From assembly GCA_021769425.1 (NCBI GenBank), contig JAETSX010000001.1, positions 1 to 64,000 on the forward strand: 64,000 nt of DNA, written 5' to 3'. The notes beneath the pieces were generated by a model. It saw only the letters and a program-made list of their open reading frames with translations, was not told the origin of the DNA and did no database searches. Each line of letters starts with the position of its first letter. Position 1 is the stretch's first letter. A program made the position numbers and the translations under genes. The DNA is from Eubacterium sp. GTDB taxonomy: Bacteria > Bacillota > Clostridia > Lachnospirales > Lachnospiraceae. This document shows, one piece after another, positions 53,952 to 62,876 of this stretch.

Positions 53952-54884
53952 TTACCGCATGATTTTCAAAGCCCCAGGCAGACACTCATATTTCACCCGC
54001 ATCAAATCTCCCAGATCCTCCCCGTCCATATGAGCAGTCATGGGCTCCTGAAGCCAAAGGGTGCAGGACTTGCATTCCACAAGTTCAATTCCCTGAAATC
54101 CCAGATGCTTCCCCTTAACCAGCATAAGCAAAAGGAATACCGCCCGAAGCTTTTTTACGCCGTGAATATAACAGACAGATAATTTTCCATCCTGGGCCGA
54201 AGCCTCCGGCGCCATCGGCAGTCCGCCGCCTTCGCACCGATGGTTCATCACCGCTGCACAAATCAACCCGGGAATCCGCTTTTTTTCCGTCCCATCTGCC
54301 TGAATGCCTGCCTGTACACACGGTATCTCAGCCAAAGTCATCGCCGTCTGGACAAAATAAGATAATTTTCCCAGATGCAGCTTATTTAGAAATGCCTTAA
54401 GTCCCGCCGCATTGACCCGCCTGCAGACTTCTGCATCCATTCCGATTCCGGAACTGATATTAAAATAAGCGCTCTTTTCCAATTTAGATCCCCAGGACAC
54501 CCTGCCCAAATCCATGGCATACAGCTCTTTGGACTCTAATATTACTTTCAATGCTGCCAGCGGCTCTTTCGGAAGGCCCAGTCCTCTGCCCAGATCATTG
54601 CCGGAACCGATGGGAATATAGCCAAACCGCACCTTTTCAAAATCCTGGATGCCGTTTACCGCCTCATTGGCTGTTCCATCTCCGCCAACTACAACAAGGG
54701 AAATCACCCGATCCCGGTGTTTCCCTGTAAGTTTCTCTGCCAGTTCCCCCGCATGCCCCGGATATTTCGTCAGATATGCGCGGTAATCTGTATTTCTTCT
54801 CTTTAATTCCGCCTCCAGAACTTTCCAGATCTTCCTGCCCTTACCGGTTCTGGAAGCAATATTTACTATAAAATAATAAGTCAT
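53952..54884 (-). CDS. Diacylglycerol/lipid kinase family protein (YegS/DagK-like)
   Basis: Soluble lipid kinase of about 310 residues. The nucleotide loop is VVVGGDGTANEAVNG, preceded by the family opening YYFIVNIASRTGKG and followed by YIPIGSGNDLGRGLGLP. The C-terminal half forms the beta-sandwich of the fold. ATG 54884 is preferred over 54920. It probably phosphorylates diacylglycerol or a related lipid; the exact substrate is open. Confidence 0.9.
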   Translation of the reverse strand: MTYYFIVNIASRTGKGRKIWKVLEAELKRRNTDYRAYLTKYPGHAGELAEKLTGKHRDRVISLVVVGGDGTANEAVNGIQDFEKVRFGYIPIGSGNDLGRGLGLPKEPLAALKVILESKELYAMDLGRVSWGSKLEKSAYFNISSGIGMDAEVCRRVNAAGLKAFLNKLHLGKLSYFVQTAMTLAEIPCVQAGIQADGTEKKRIPGLICAAVMNHRCEGGGLPMAPEASAQDGKLSVCYIHGVKKLRAVFLLLMLVKGKHLGFQGIELVECKSCTLWLQEPMTAHMDGEDLGDLMRVKYECLPGALKIMR

Positions 54885-54939
54885 AAATCCGGTTCCTAAA
54901 CAATATTTGCGATAAGACAATGCAATAAATCCGCTCTCT

Positions 54940-55132
54940 TCGCCAGATATAATGCAGACAGTACACTAGTGTGCTGACACATTTATATCTGGCGAAACTC
55001 TGCAGAACGATTGTTCATCAGCAAGACGGAAGAAGGAGGCGATGCGGTGGCATCGTTGACTGATGACAACGCAGTCTGATGGGCAATCGGGCAAGGAGGT
55101 TTGCCTGAATATAAATGTGTCAGTACACTAGT
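54940..55132. repeat. Palindromic element with CAGTACACTAGT repeats
   Basis: A perfect 13-bp pair TCGCCAGATATAA / TTATATCTGGCGA (54940-54952, 54983-54995), a second perfect 15-bp pair CTGACACATTTATAT / its complement (54974-54988, 55109-55123), and a direct repeat CAGTACACTAGT (54959-54970, 55121-55132). The two inverted pairs share an arm, so alternative folds are possible. No gene inside. Confidence 0.7.
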
Positions 55133-55168
55133 ATGACTCACTTCAAAGCGGCATTTATATAAGACTGC

Positions 55169-56659
55169 CTATGATACTTTCGGCGCCCTTCCGTATAAAT
55201 CTACTTGCTTGCAGATCCGCCGGATCAGCTTTGCATCAATTGCCCCCGGCTTCATGCGCCACATCCAGTTGCAGCCTAGAGTAGAAGGAGTATTCATCCT
55301 TCCTTCGCTTCCAATCCCCAGCAAATCCTGCATAGTCACCACTGCCGTATCGCTGATGCTGGACCAGACGCCCCGCATCACGCCCCAGTTGTAACCCTCT
55401 TCCTTACTCAAATTCAAATAATCCTTGGCATAGGCAACACAGGGCCTTGGAGCCGTTTTCATCCATCCCAGAATCGTATCATTGTCGTGGGTGCCTGCAT
55501 ACACCACAGAATTCCTGGTGTCATAATTATGGGGCAGATAATCCCCGTCCTCTCTGCTGTCAAAAGCAAACTGAATCAGCTTCATCCCCGGATATCCGGA
55601 AGCCGCCAGCAGTTCATGGACAGACTCTGTCAAAAATCCCAGATCCTCTGCGATAATGTCCAGTTTCCCCAATGATGCTTCTATGGTATGAAACAATTCA
55701 ATGCCGGGGCCCTTGCGCCATTCTCCGTTCTTTGCCGTCTTATCTCCGTAGGGAATGGCGTAATAGGAATCAAATCCCCGAAAATGGTCGATTCGGATCA
55801 CGTCAAACAGCTTTGCCATTTTCTCCAGCCGCTGAATCCACCAGCGGTAACCATCCGCTTTCATCACATCCCACCGAAACAGCGGATTGCCCCAAAGCTG
55901 TCCGTCATCGGAAAATGCATCCGGCGGACATCCCGCCACATCAATTGGCTCCAGATTCTCATTCAGGTAAAATTGAGAAGGGTTGGCCCACACATCCGCA
56001 CTGTCCATAGACACATAGATGGGCACGTCGCCGATCATGCGGATTCCCTTTCCGTTGGCGTAAGCCTTCAGTGCATTCCACTGCCGGTAAAACAGATACT
56101 GCAGCATTTTCCAGAAATCAATTTCTTCTGCCAGCTCCTCTTTGGCCCTCGCCACGGCATCCTCCTTACGCAGCCTTAACTCCGGCTCCCACTGGCTCCA
56201 GGAAGCGCCGTCATGGGCATCCTTTAACGCCATAAACAGGGCATAATCTTCCATCCAGTCCGCCTGTTTTCGGCAGAACTCTTCATAATCTTCCGGAATA
56301 TGCTTCCGAAACCGATCAAAGGCTTTATGTAATAACAGATACCGGTTCTGATAGAGAATGCCGTAATCCACTTTCGTAATATCCTTGCCCCAATCATAAG
56401 ACTGGCACTCTTTTTTGGTTAAAAGTTTTTCTTTACAAAGAATATCAAGATCAATAAAGTAAGGGTTCCCCGCAAAACTGGAAAAGGACTGATAGGGAGA
56501 ATCCCCGTAACTGGTAGGGCAGATAGGCAGCACCTGCCAGAAACTCTGTTTTGCCTTTACAAGAAAATCTACAAATTTTACCGCTTCCTTTCCCATGGTT
56601 CCAATTCCGTAAGGGGATGGTAGGGAAGAAATATGCATTAAAACTCCGCTGCTGCGCAT
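55169..56659 (-). CDS. malQ: 4-alpha-glucanotransferase (amylomaltase)
   Basis: GH77 enzyme that disproportionates maltodextrins in the cytoplasm. The 496-residue protein has the family landmarks GDVPIYVSMDSADVWANP, the nucleophile region DVIRIDHFRGFDSYYAIP, IAEDLGF with the acid/base Glu, and GTHDNDTILGW. AGGAGG precedes ATG. It is downstream of the LacI regulator and ABC importer genes, supporting maltodextrin as the imported sugar. Confidence 0.96.
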   Translation of the reverse strand: MRSSGVLMHISSLPSPYGIGTMGKEAVKFVDFLVKAKQSFWQVLPICPTSYGDSPYQSFSSFAGNPYFIDLDILCKEKLLTKKECQSYDWGKDITKVDYGILYQNRYLLLHKAFDRFRKHIPEDYEEFCRKQADWMEDYALFMALKDAHDGASWSQWEPELRLRKEDAVARAKEELAEEIDFWKMLQYLFYRQWNALKAYANGKGIRMIGDVPIYVSMDSADVWANPSQFYLNENLEPIDVAGCPPDAFSDDGQLWGNPLFRWDVMKADGYRWWIQRLEKMAKLFDVIRIDHFRGFDSYYAIPYGDKTAKNGEWRKGPGIELFHTIEASLGKLDIIAEDLGFLTESVHELLAASGYPGMKLIQFAFDSREDGDYLPHNYDTRNSVVYAGTHDNDTILGWMKTAPRPCVAYAKDYLNLSKEEGYNWGVMRGVWSSISDTAVVTMQDLLGIGSEGRMNTPSTLGCNWMWRMKPGAIDAKLIRRICKQVDLYGRAPKVS

Positions 56660-56740
56660 AATGGGTACCTCCTGGGACGCGCCTTACCCGGCGCATCTTA
56701 TCTATTTTTTATTCACGGCCTTTTGTCCGGCTCAACGAAA

Positions 56741-56779
56741 ACTCCAGCCAGAAGCGCTGAATTACTCCGCTTCCGGCTG
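56741..56779 (-). terminator. Terminator between lacI-type gene and malQ
   Basis: Minus strand CAGCCGGAAGCG pairs with CGCTTCTGGCTG (one mismatch), 11-base loop, then GAGTTTTCG. It lies just past the regulator stop. Confidence 0.55.
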
Positions 56780-56785
56780 TTTGGT

Positions 56786-57814
56786 TCATCTTCCGGTCAA
56801 AGGCGTGTTTATTTTCTTTACACTTTCTCCCTGCACCAGATGAAAAGGAATAATCTCATACACCGGTGCAATGTTCCAGTCAATGTTCTGTAATAAGATT
56901 TCCACACTCCTTGCAGCCAGAATATGATACTGCTGCTGTATGGTAGTTAATTTCGGGTTATAGTATTCCGCCATGGTAATTCCGTCAAATCCCATCACGG
57001 AAATATCCTCCGGCACTTTCCTTCCGCAGTCAATCACAGCACGGATTGCCCCGATTGCAATCACATCGCTCATGGCAAATACTGCCGTGATATCTTTTGC
57101 CTTTTTCATCAGGCGTTTCATCGCCTCGTACCCGCTTTCATAAGAAAACCTTGCTTTTTCAAAATACTGTTCTTCCTCAAAGGAAATCTGATGCTTCTGA
57201 AAACTTTTCACGCATCCCAAATATCTCTGTTTGCTGGTATGTGACAATACAAAATCGCCGCCCAGTATTCCAATCTTTTTATGCCCCTGTCCAATCAGAT
57301 AATCAATGGCAGATTCTGCCGCCGCTTCATCATCGGTAGCCACGCTGGATAAATTATCAAATCCCAGTAACTCTCCCTGGTTTGTGACCAGAACACAGGG
57401 TATCTTTACTGATTCAAAGGATTTTTCAAAAAATTTCGGATTGCCTCCTAAAAACAGCATGCCCAAAGGCTTGTGTTCCCGGCAGACAGTTAACGCTTCC
57501 TGTACTTCATTATCATCTTCATCAATATAATTGATGCTCACCGTATATCTGGTGGCTTCTATCCTTTTCTGAATGGCCTCCACAATACTGGCAAAAAGCA
57601 TATTGGAAGTGCCTTTCACCAGTACTGCAATGGTCTTGCTGCTGTTCTGTTTCAAATGTTTGGCATTGTTATTGGGCACAAAATGACGGGCTGCCACGAT
57701 CTCTGTAATTCTCTTCTTTGCTTCCGGACTCACATCCCTGCGGTTATTCAGCACGCGAGATACGGTGCTGACCGAATAACCGGATTCTTTTGCAATATCT
57801 TTAATGGTCAACAT
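56786..57814 (-). CDS. LacI-family transcriptional regulator
   Basis: Represses or activates the sugar genes around it. It has an N-terminal helix-turn-helix with hinge (TIKDIAKESGYSVSTVSRVLNNRRDVSPEAKKRI) and a periplasmic-type sugar-binding domain (TIAVLVKGTSNMLFA ... VMGFDGITMAEYYNPKLTTIQQ). I start at ATG 57814 (MLTIKDIAK). It sits between the ABC permease genes and malQ on one strand, so maltodextrin is its likely effector. A candidate operator is at 61122-61183. Confidence 0.93.
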   Translation of the reverse strand: MLTIKDIAKESGYSVSTVSRVLNNRRDVSPEAKKRITEIVAARHFVPNNNAKHLKQNSSKTIAVLVKGTSNMLFASIVEAIQKRIEATRYTVSINYIDEDDNEVQEALTVCREHKPLGMLFLGGNPKFFEKSFESVKIPCVLVTNQGELLGFDNLSSVATDDEAAAESAIDYLIGQGHKKIGILGGDFVLSHTSKQRYLGCVKSFQKHQISFEEEQYFEKARFSYESGYEAMKRLMKKAKDITAVFAMSDVIAIGAIRAVIDCGRKVPEDISVMGFDGITMAEYYNPKLTTIQQQYHILAARSVEILLQNIDWNIAPVYEIIPFHLVQGESVKKINTPLTGR

Positions 57815-57838
57815 ATCATTTTCCACCTTATCTTAAGT

Positions 57839-58678
57839 CTATCCTTTTACTGCGCCTGCCACAACGCCTTCAATGATGTGTTTCTGGCATGCCATGTAAA
57901 ATACGATAATCGGGATAATTGCCAGCACCAGCATTGCCATCATAGCTCCCATGTCCACAGAACCATAACCGCCTTTCAAATACTGAATCGCAATCGGAAT
58001 GGTCTTCCAGCGCTTAATGTCCAATACCAGATAGGGAAGCAGGTAATCATTCCAAATCCACATTGCCTGAAGAATTGCCACGGTAATGCAGGTAGGCTTC
58101 AGAATCGGAAATACAATCTGAAAAAATGTCTGAATCGGCGTACATCCGTCAATCATGGCTGCTTCCTCGATTTCCAGCGGAATGCTTCTTACAAATCCGC
58201 AGAACATAAACACCGCCAGGCCGGCCCCAAATCCCAAATATACTAATATAATACCAACTGGGCTGGATAAATGCAACATATTTGCTAATTTTGATAACGT
58301 AAACATTACCATCTGGAAGGGCACAATCATAGAAAACAGACATAAATAATACATTCCGGTAGAAAATGCTGATTTCACCCTGGAAATATACCATGCGCAC
58401 ATGGAAGTGCACAGAATGATTACTGCCACCGACAAAACTGTAATAAACAGCGAATTTTTAAAGGCGTCAAAGAAATGAATTTTCTCCATGCCGTTCACAT
58501 AATTGTCCCATTTCACAAACATTTTGTCCGTAGGAATGGTAAAAGGCTTCCGGCTGATATACACTTTCTTCTTAAAAGAGTTAATCAATACCAGAATAAT
58601 GGGGAACACCCATGCAATTGAAAGCAGACTGAAAAATACCGTATAAATCCATCCGTGTTTTGCTTTTCTTACACCCAT
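57839..58678 (-). CDS. Sugar ABC transporter permease (MalG type)
   Basis: 279-residue membrane permease with six helices and the EAA motif EIEEAAMIDGCTPIQTFFQIVFPILKP that docks the ATPase. The N-terminus WIYTVFFSLLSIAWVFPIILVLINSFKKK is typical of MalG/CUT1 permeases. The start codon overlaps the MalF-type gene end by one base, showing tight coupling. Confidence 0.94.
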   Translation of the reverse strand: MGVRKAKHGWIYTVFFSLLSIAWVFPIILVLINSFKKKVYISRKPFTIPTDKMFVKWDNYVNGMEKIHFFDAFKNSLFITVLSVAVIILCTSMCAWYISRVKSAFSTGMYYLCLFSMIVPFQMVMFTLSKLANMLHLSSPVGIILVYLGFGAGLAVFMFCGFVRSIPLEIEEAAMIDGCTPIQTFFQIVFPILKPTCITVAILQAMWIWNDYLLPYLVLDIKRWKTIPIAIQYLKGGYGSVDMGAMMAMLVLAIIPIIVFYMACQKHIIEGVVAGAVKG

Positions 58679-59520
58679 TATTGCTGCACCTCCTTACTTC
58701 TGGTCAGATAGTTCTGGCCCACTGCGATCAGGGCAACCAAAATAAAGAATACAACTGCCTTCGCCTGGCCTACCCCTTCAAAACCTGTTCTGCCGTAAAA
58801 CGTATTGTAAATATTCAGCGCCAGCAGCTCTGACATATTGGAAGGCTCTCCGTTGGTCAATGCCAGGTTCTGGTCGAAGAGTTTAAATCCGTTGGTCAGC
58901 GTCAAAAACGTACAGATGGTAATAGAAGGCATTACCATGGGAATGGTTACGTTCTTTAAAATCTGGCTGTTGGTGGCTCCGTCAATTTTCGCTGCCTCAA
59001 TCAGTTCTCCCGGAATATTCTGAATGCCGGAAATATAGATAATCATCATGTAGCCAATCTGCTGCCAGCACATCAGAATCACCAGGCCCCAGAACCCGTA
59101 TGCGGAACTGTAAGTCAGCGTTTTCTGAAAATGAGCCAGAATGCCGTTTAACAATAACTGCCAGATATATCCCAAAACGATGCCGCCGATTAAGTTTGGC
59201 ATAAAAAATACGGTTCGGAAAATATTCGTGCCTTTAATTCCCTTTGTTAAAAGCATCGCAACGGTAAATGCAAGCACATTGATCAGCAATACGGACACAA
59301 TTGTAAATGCTGCGGTATACCAAAGCGCATGCCCGAATGTTTTGTCTGTAAATATTTTAAAATAATTACTGATACCTACGAATTTTGCATCGGTAACTGT
59401 CGTAAACTTGCAGAATGATAAATAGATGCCCAAAAGAAAAGGAATTATAAATCCAATTGTAAATGCCACCAGCGTGGGCAGCGCAAAAATTGGAAAATAT
59501 TTTTTAATTGATTTTTGCAT
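58678..59520 (-). CDS. Sugar ABC transporter permease (MalF type)
   Basis: 280-residue CUT1 permease partner with six helices and the EAA loop ELIEAAKIDGATNSQILKNVTIPMVMP. Opening FPIFALPTLVAFTIGFIIPFLLGIYLSFCKF is typical. It follows the substrate-binding gene after a GC-rich hairpin that can reduce read-through, giving more binding protein than permease. Confidence 0.94.
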   Translation of the reverse strand: MQKSIKKYFPIFALPTLVAFTIGFIIPFLLGIYLSFCKFTTVTDAKFVGISNYFKIFTDKTFGHALWYTAAFTIVSVLLINVLAFTVAMLLTKGIKGTNIFRTVFFMPNLIGGIVLGYIWQLLLNGILAHFQKTLTYSSAYGFWGLVILMCWQQIGYMMIIYISGIQNIPGELIEAAKIDGATNSQILKNVTIPMVMPSITICTFLTLTNGFKLFDQNLALTNGEPSNMSELLALNIYNTFYGRTGFEGVGQAKAVVFFILVALIAVGQNYLTRSKEVQQ

Positions 59521-59545
59521 AATTTACCTCCCATGTTTTGAAAAT

Positions 59546-59567
59546 GGGGGTGGCGCTTACCACCCCC
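59546..59567 (-). terminator. Hairpin between binding-protein and permease genes
   Basis: Perfect 8-bp GC-rich stem GGGGGTGG/CCACCCCC with a 6-base loop, ATTTTC after it on the minus strand. Its place fits a partial terminator or mRNA-stabilising hairpin. Confidence 0.7.
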
Positions 59568-59584
59568 GTATTTCTTATCTTTTC

Positions 59585-59679
59585 CATCAGAATCTTATTC
59601 GCTGACTGCCTGAACTTCTGGAGTCCGCCAGCAAATTTGAATTCATCAGAATCTTATTCGCTGACTGCCTGAACTTCTG
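59585..59679. repeat. 36-bp direct repeat duplicating the end of the binding-protein gene
   Basis: 59585-59620 and 59644-59679 are identical. The second copy codes for EVQAVSE and the stop; the first is the same 3' end repeated after the stop. Confidence 0.92.
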
Positions 59680-61087
59680 ACGCCCATCCGTCAACAAACG
59701 CGCTTACTACCGCATCCCATTGGCCGGTTCCCTGCGCATACTCAAGCAATGCGCTTCCAACGCCGTTTTTCCAGTTTTCAGAAGGCATTGTGGTGAAGCA
59801 CCATGCAACCGTCTTGTGTCCTGCGTCAATATCTTCCTGAGAAGCCGCTACCAGCGGGTTTGCCGGCTGATACTCATCTGTGAAAGTAGTAAACGGAGTT
59901 ACAAATCCCATTTCATCACGGAAAGAAGTACGTCCTTCATCCGATGTGATAACCCATTCCATAAATGCCAGTGTTGCGTCAATATCTTCCTGGGAAGCGT
60001 TCTTATTTACACACCAGTAATTCTCAGAACCGGTGCAGAGTCCCTGATTCTCTTCCCCCTCTACGCCTATGTAGATCGGCATCATGCCAAGGTCCTCGTC
60101 TGCCACTTCGTTGTCTTTGATATCACTGTAAGCCCATGTACCATTCTGATAGAACACAGCTTCACCCATTGCAAATTCCGCTGCCGCATCTTCGCCGGTG
60201 GAGCTGGACAACATGGTAGGCTCTACGGTAGAGTCTGTAATATACAGATCCCACACATTCTTGTAATTATCCAGGTAAGTCCCTTTAATCGCATCTGTGG
60301 AAGTAATGCCGTCTGCTTCATACTCATAATAAATCGGAAGATTTGCTAAATGTGTCTTAAATCTCCAGTCAGAGGAAGAATCCATACCTGCGGAAGTAAA
60401 TGCGCCAACGATTCCAAGGTCATCTTTCTTAGCCTGAATGTCGTCTGCAACTTCTTTTAATTTGGCAAAGCTGTTGATTTCAGAAGCATCTTTGATCTTC
60501 GCTCCGTCTAATGCACAGTAGTCGGATAATAATTTCTTATTGTAAATCAAACCGTAGGTTTCGATTACATATGCAACGCCCTGTACCTCGCCGGAATCAG
60601 AGATCAATGCAAAGTCATCGCTCTTTAAGTTCTTGTAAACTGCGCTGTCCTTTAAGTCATAGCAATAATCTTTCCAGGAAGCCAGGCCAACCGGTCCGTT
60701 TACCTGGAATAATGTGGGAGCCTCGTCCTTTGCCATCTCTGACTTCAGAGTGGACTCATAAGTTCCGGAAGCTGCTGTCTCAACAGTTACAGGAACGCCG
60801 GTCTGCTCGGTATAAGTCTCTGCCAGCGCTTTCCACTGATCTGCCTGCTCCGGCTTGAAGTTCAGATAGTACACAGCGCCGTCTCCGCTGGCTGCGGCCT
60901 GGCTGTCATCGCCTGCTTTTTCATCGTCAGCTGCCTCTTCCTTATCATCGCCGCTGCCCGCATCTTCTGTCTGCTTGTCATCCGTGCCGGCGTTATTGCC
61001 TGCGCCGCTGTTGTTTGTGCCGCATCCGGCTGCCATGGTTGCTGCCATTGCCGCTACCAGCATCAATGATACTAATTTCTTTTTCAT
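59654..61087 (-). CDS. ABC transporter sugar-binding lipoprotein
   Basis: 477-residue extracytoplasmic receptor. Signal peptide and lipobox MAAGCG (Cys22), an acidic Asp/Glu/Ala spacer to about residue 70, then a solute-binding family 1 fold (VYYLNFKPEQADQWKALAETYTEQTGVPVTVET, later MGEAVFYQNGTWAYSDI and the aromatic-rich ENYWCVN). With malQ and a LacI regulator downstream, maltodextrin is the likely ligand (inference). No ATPase gene is in the operon; a shared MsmX/UgpC-type ATPase elsewhere would be needed. Confidence 0.93.
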   Translation of the reverse strand: MKKKLVSLMLVAAMAATMAAGCGTNNSGAGNNAGTDDKQTEDAGSGDDKEEAADDEKAGDDSQAAASGDGAVYYLNFKPEQADQWKALAETYTEQTGVPVTVETAASGTYESTLKSEMAKDEAPTLFQVNGPVGLASWKDYCYDLKDSAVYKNLKSDDFALISDSGEVQGVAYVIETYGLIYNKKLLSDYCALDGAKIKDASEINSFAKLKEVADDIQAKKDDLGIVGAFTSAGMDSSSDWRFKTHLANLPIYYEYEADGITSTDAIKGTYLDNYKNVWDLYITDSTVEPTMLSSSTGEDAAAEFAMGEAVFYQNGTWAYSDIKDNEVADEDLGMMPIYIGVEGEENQGLCTGSENYWCVNKNASQEDIDATLAFMEWVITSDEGRTSFRDEMGFVTPFTTFTDEYQPANPLVAASQEDIDAGHKTVAWCFTTMPSENWKNGVGSALLEYAQGTGQWDAVVSAFVDGWASEVQAVSE

Positions 61088-61121
61088 CTTACATCCTCCT
61101 ATAATTTGAAAATTTTACCTT

Positions 61122-61183
61122 TGAAAACGCTTCCTTCCTTTATCCGGAAATGTTGCCGGAAACCATTCCGGTAACATTTCCGG
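61122..61183. promoter_or_regulatory. Candidate operator region of the sugar operon
   Basis: TGAAAACGCTTCCT (61122-61135) resembles a cre/LacI-type operator with central CG. Next to it CCGGAAATGTT-G-CCGGAA-acca-TTCCGG-T-AACATTTCCGG (61144-61183) is an 18-bp near-perfect palindrome, with a further ACCGGTAACGTT half behind it. In RNA it would be a strong leader hairpin; in DNA a multi-site operator. Confidence 0.5.
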
Positions 61184-61218
61184 TATCTTTACCGGTAACG
61201 TTCTCATCTGATAAACCT

Positions 61219-61247
61219 AGTATAACCTTTTCCCAACAAAAATGCAA
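61219..61247 (-). promoter_or_regulatory. Candidate promoter of the sugar ABC operon
   Basis: Minus strand TTGCAT, 17-base spacer, TATACT, about 130 bp upstream of the binding-protein gene. The weak -35 box fits a regulated promoter. Confidence 0.45.
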
Positions 61248-61379
61248 TATCGTTTTTCATTTTTGTTGTCATTTTGTTAATTATATACATTTTAGGACAT
61301 TGGTTTTTGGCAGATCTATACAATAGAGAGAGATGAACTGGGGAAATTTGGGAGGCATAACGCACCTTTGGGCATAACG

Positions 61380-61428
61380 CCAAACTGCGCCAATCCCGTA
61401 TCATTCCAGTGGGATTGACGCAGTTTGG
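61380..61428. terminator. Long hairpin between the TRAP and sugar operons
   Basis: CCAAACTGCG...AATCCC pairs with GGGATT...CGCAGTTTGG over 18 bp with one mismatch and a 13-base loop. No T-run follows. It is preceded by a direct repeat GGCATAACGC near 61354 and 61371. The rest of the 61248-61574 gap shows nothing recognisable. Confidence 0.5.
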
Positions 61429-61574
61429 AGGGCTGCATCGAAACACTTCTGTTCACTTTATCAAAAGGAAACTCTTACAGCCCTATATGCCATATCGCAA
61501 AGTTTTTGTTCTGCAGTGCGCAAGGCGCTTTCTTGCCGGAATCAAGATTGCAGACTTGGTTTCCAATTGCCTGC

Positions 61575-62876
61575 TTATATCAATCCTGCTGCCATCGGCA
61601 GACCAGTGCTTAAAAACGGAACGTACGTAACCATCAGAAGCCCCGCCAGAATTGCCGCATAGTACCACAGCATATAGGGAATTGTTTTTTCCAGAGTGGC
61701 GCCGCCTACTTTAATTGCCACAAATAATGTATTGCCTACTGGCGGCGTAATATTTCCAATGCACAGGTTATAGACAAGAATCAGCCCAAAATGCACCGGA
61801 TGCATTCCAAATGTTTTTACAATTGGCAGAAACAGCGGCGTAAAAATCAGTATTGCAGGAGTAACATCCATAAATGTACCCGCAATCAGCAAAATTACAT
61901 TCATAATCAGCAGAATCAAAACATAATTATCCGTCAGCCCCAGCAAAGCTGCTGAAACCGCCTGAGGAATCTGCAGAAACGCCATAACCCATCCAAGAAT
62001 ATTGGACACGCCGATCAAGAACACCACCATGCCGCTCATTTTCGCGCTGTCCACTACTATTTTCCAAAATGATTTCAGAGTAATATTCCGGTAGAAAACC
62101 CCCAGCGCCAGAGCATACACCACTGCAACCGCCGATCCCTCTGTAGCAGTAAATACGCCGATTACGATTCCTCCGATTACAATGACTATCAGCGACAGAG
62201 CCGGTAAAGCCCGAAGAGTGGCTATCCCGAGATTTTTCCAGTCGAATTTTCCCTCTGCACCGCGGTAACCCCTGCGCTTTGCAAGAACCACTCCAACAAT
62301 GATGCAACAGAGCGCCCAGAGCGCTCCAGGAATATACCCTCCCAGAAACAGCGCAGCCACCGAAGTCCCTCCGGACGCCAGGGAATATGTAATCAATGCA
62401 TTGGAAGGCGGTATTAAAAGACCGGACGGCGCAGATGCTCCATTCGTTGCCGCGCATAACGCCGGATCATACCCCTGCTCTTCCTCTCCTTCCTTCACCA
62501 TGCTTCCCACTGCTGCAGCTGCTGCAGAAGCGGAGCCTGAAATCGCCCCGAACAATGCGTTAGCCCCTGCGTTTGTCACCAAAAGCGCTCCAGGAAGCTT
62601 GCCCAGAATAGCCATAACAAAGTCAACCAGACGCTTCGCAATTCCTCCCTGGTTCATCAAATTCCCTGCCAGAATAAAAAACGGAATTGCTGTAAGACTG
62701 AATTTGCTCATGCCCACAAAGGTTCTTTGAGATGCGGTGACCACCGACACATCCAAAGGAACTGTCTGCAAAATAGCCACCAGCGCCGAGATCCCGATGG
62801 AGTACGCAATGGGAACTCCGAGAACCAACAGAACCAGCAAAACAATAAGAATCATCAGCAATGATTGGATTGCCAT
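61575..62876 (-). CDS. TRAP transporter large permease (DctM family), second system
   Basis: 433-residue membrane protein with about 12 helices and DctM marks: FSLTAIPFFILAGNLMNQGGIAKRL, NALFGAISGSASAAAAAVGSM, and the end HPVHFGLILVYNLCIGNITPPVGNTLFV. AGGAGG precedes ATG; the dctQ stop lies immediately before. It differs clearly from the first DctM (7226-8515), so the two systems probably carry different acids. Confidence 0.94.
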   Translation of the reverse strand: MAIQSLLMILIVLLVLLVLGVPIAYSIGISALVAILQTVPLDVSVVTASQRTFVGMSKFSLTAIPFFILAGNLMNQGGIAKRLVDFVMAILGKLPGALLVTNAGANALFGAISGSASAAAAAVGSMVKEGEEEQGYDPALCAATNGASAPSGLLIPPSNALITYSLASGGTSVAALFLGGYIPGALWALCCIIVGVVLAKRRGYRGAEGKFDWKNLGIATLRALPALSLIVIVIGGIVIGVFTATEGSAVAVVYALALGVFYRNITLKSFWKIVVDSAKMSGMVVFLIGVSNILGWVMAFLQIPQAVSAALLGLTDNYVLILLIMNVILLIAGTFMDVTPAILIFTPLFLPIVKTFGMHPVHFGLILVYNLCIGNITPPVGNTLFVAIKVGGATLEKTIPYMLWYYAAILAGLLMVTYVPFLSTGLPMAAGLI

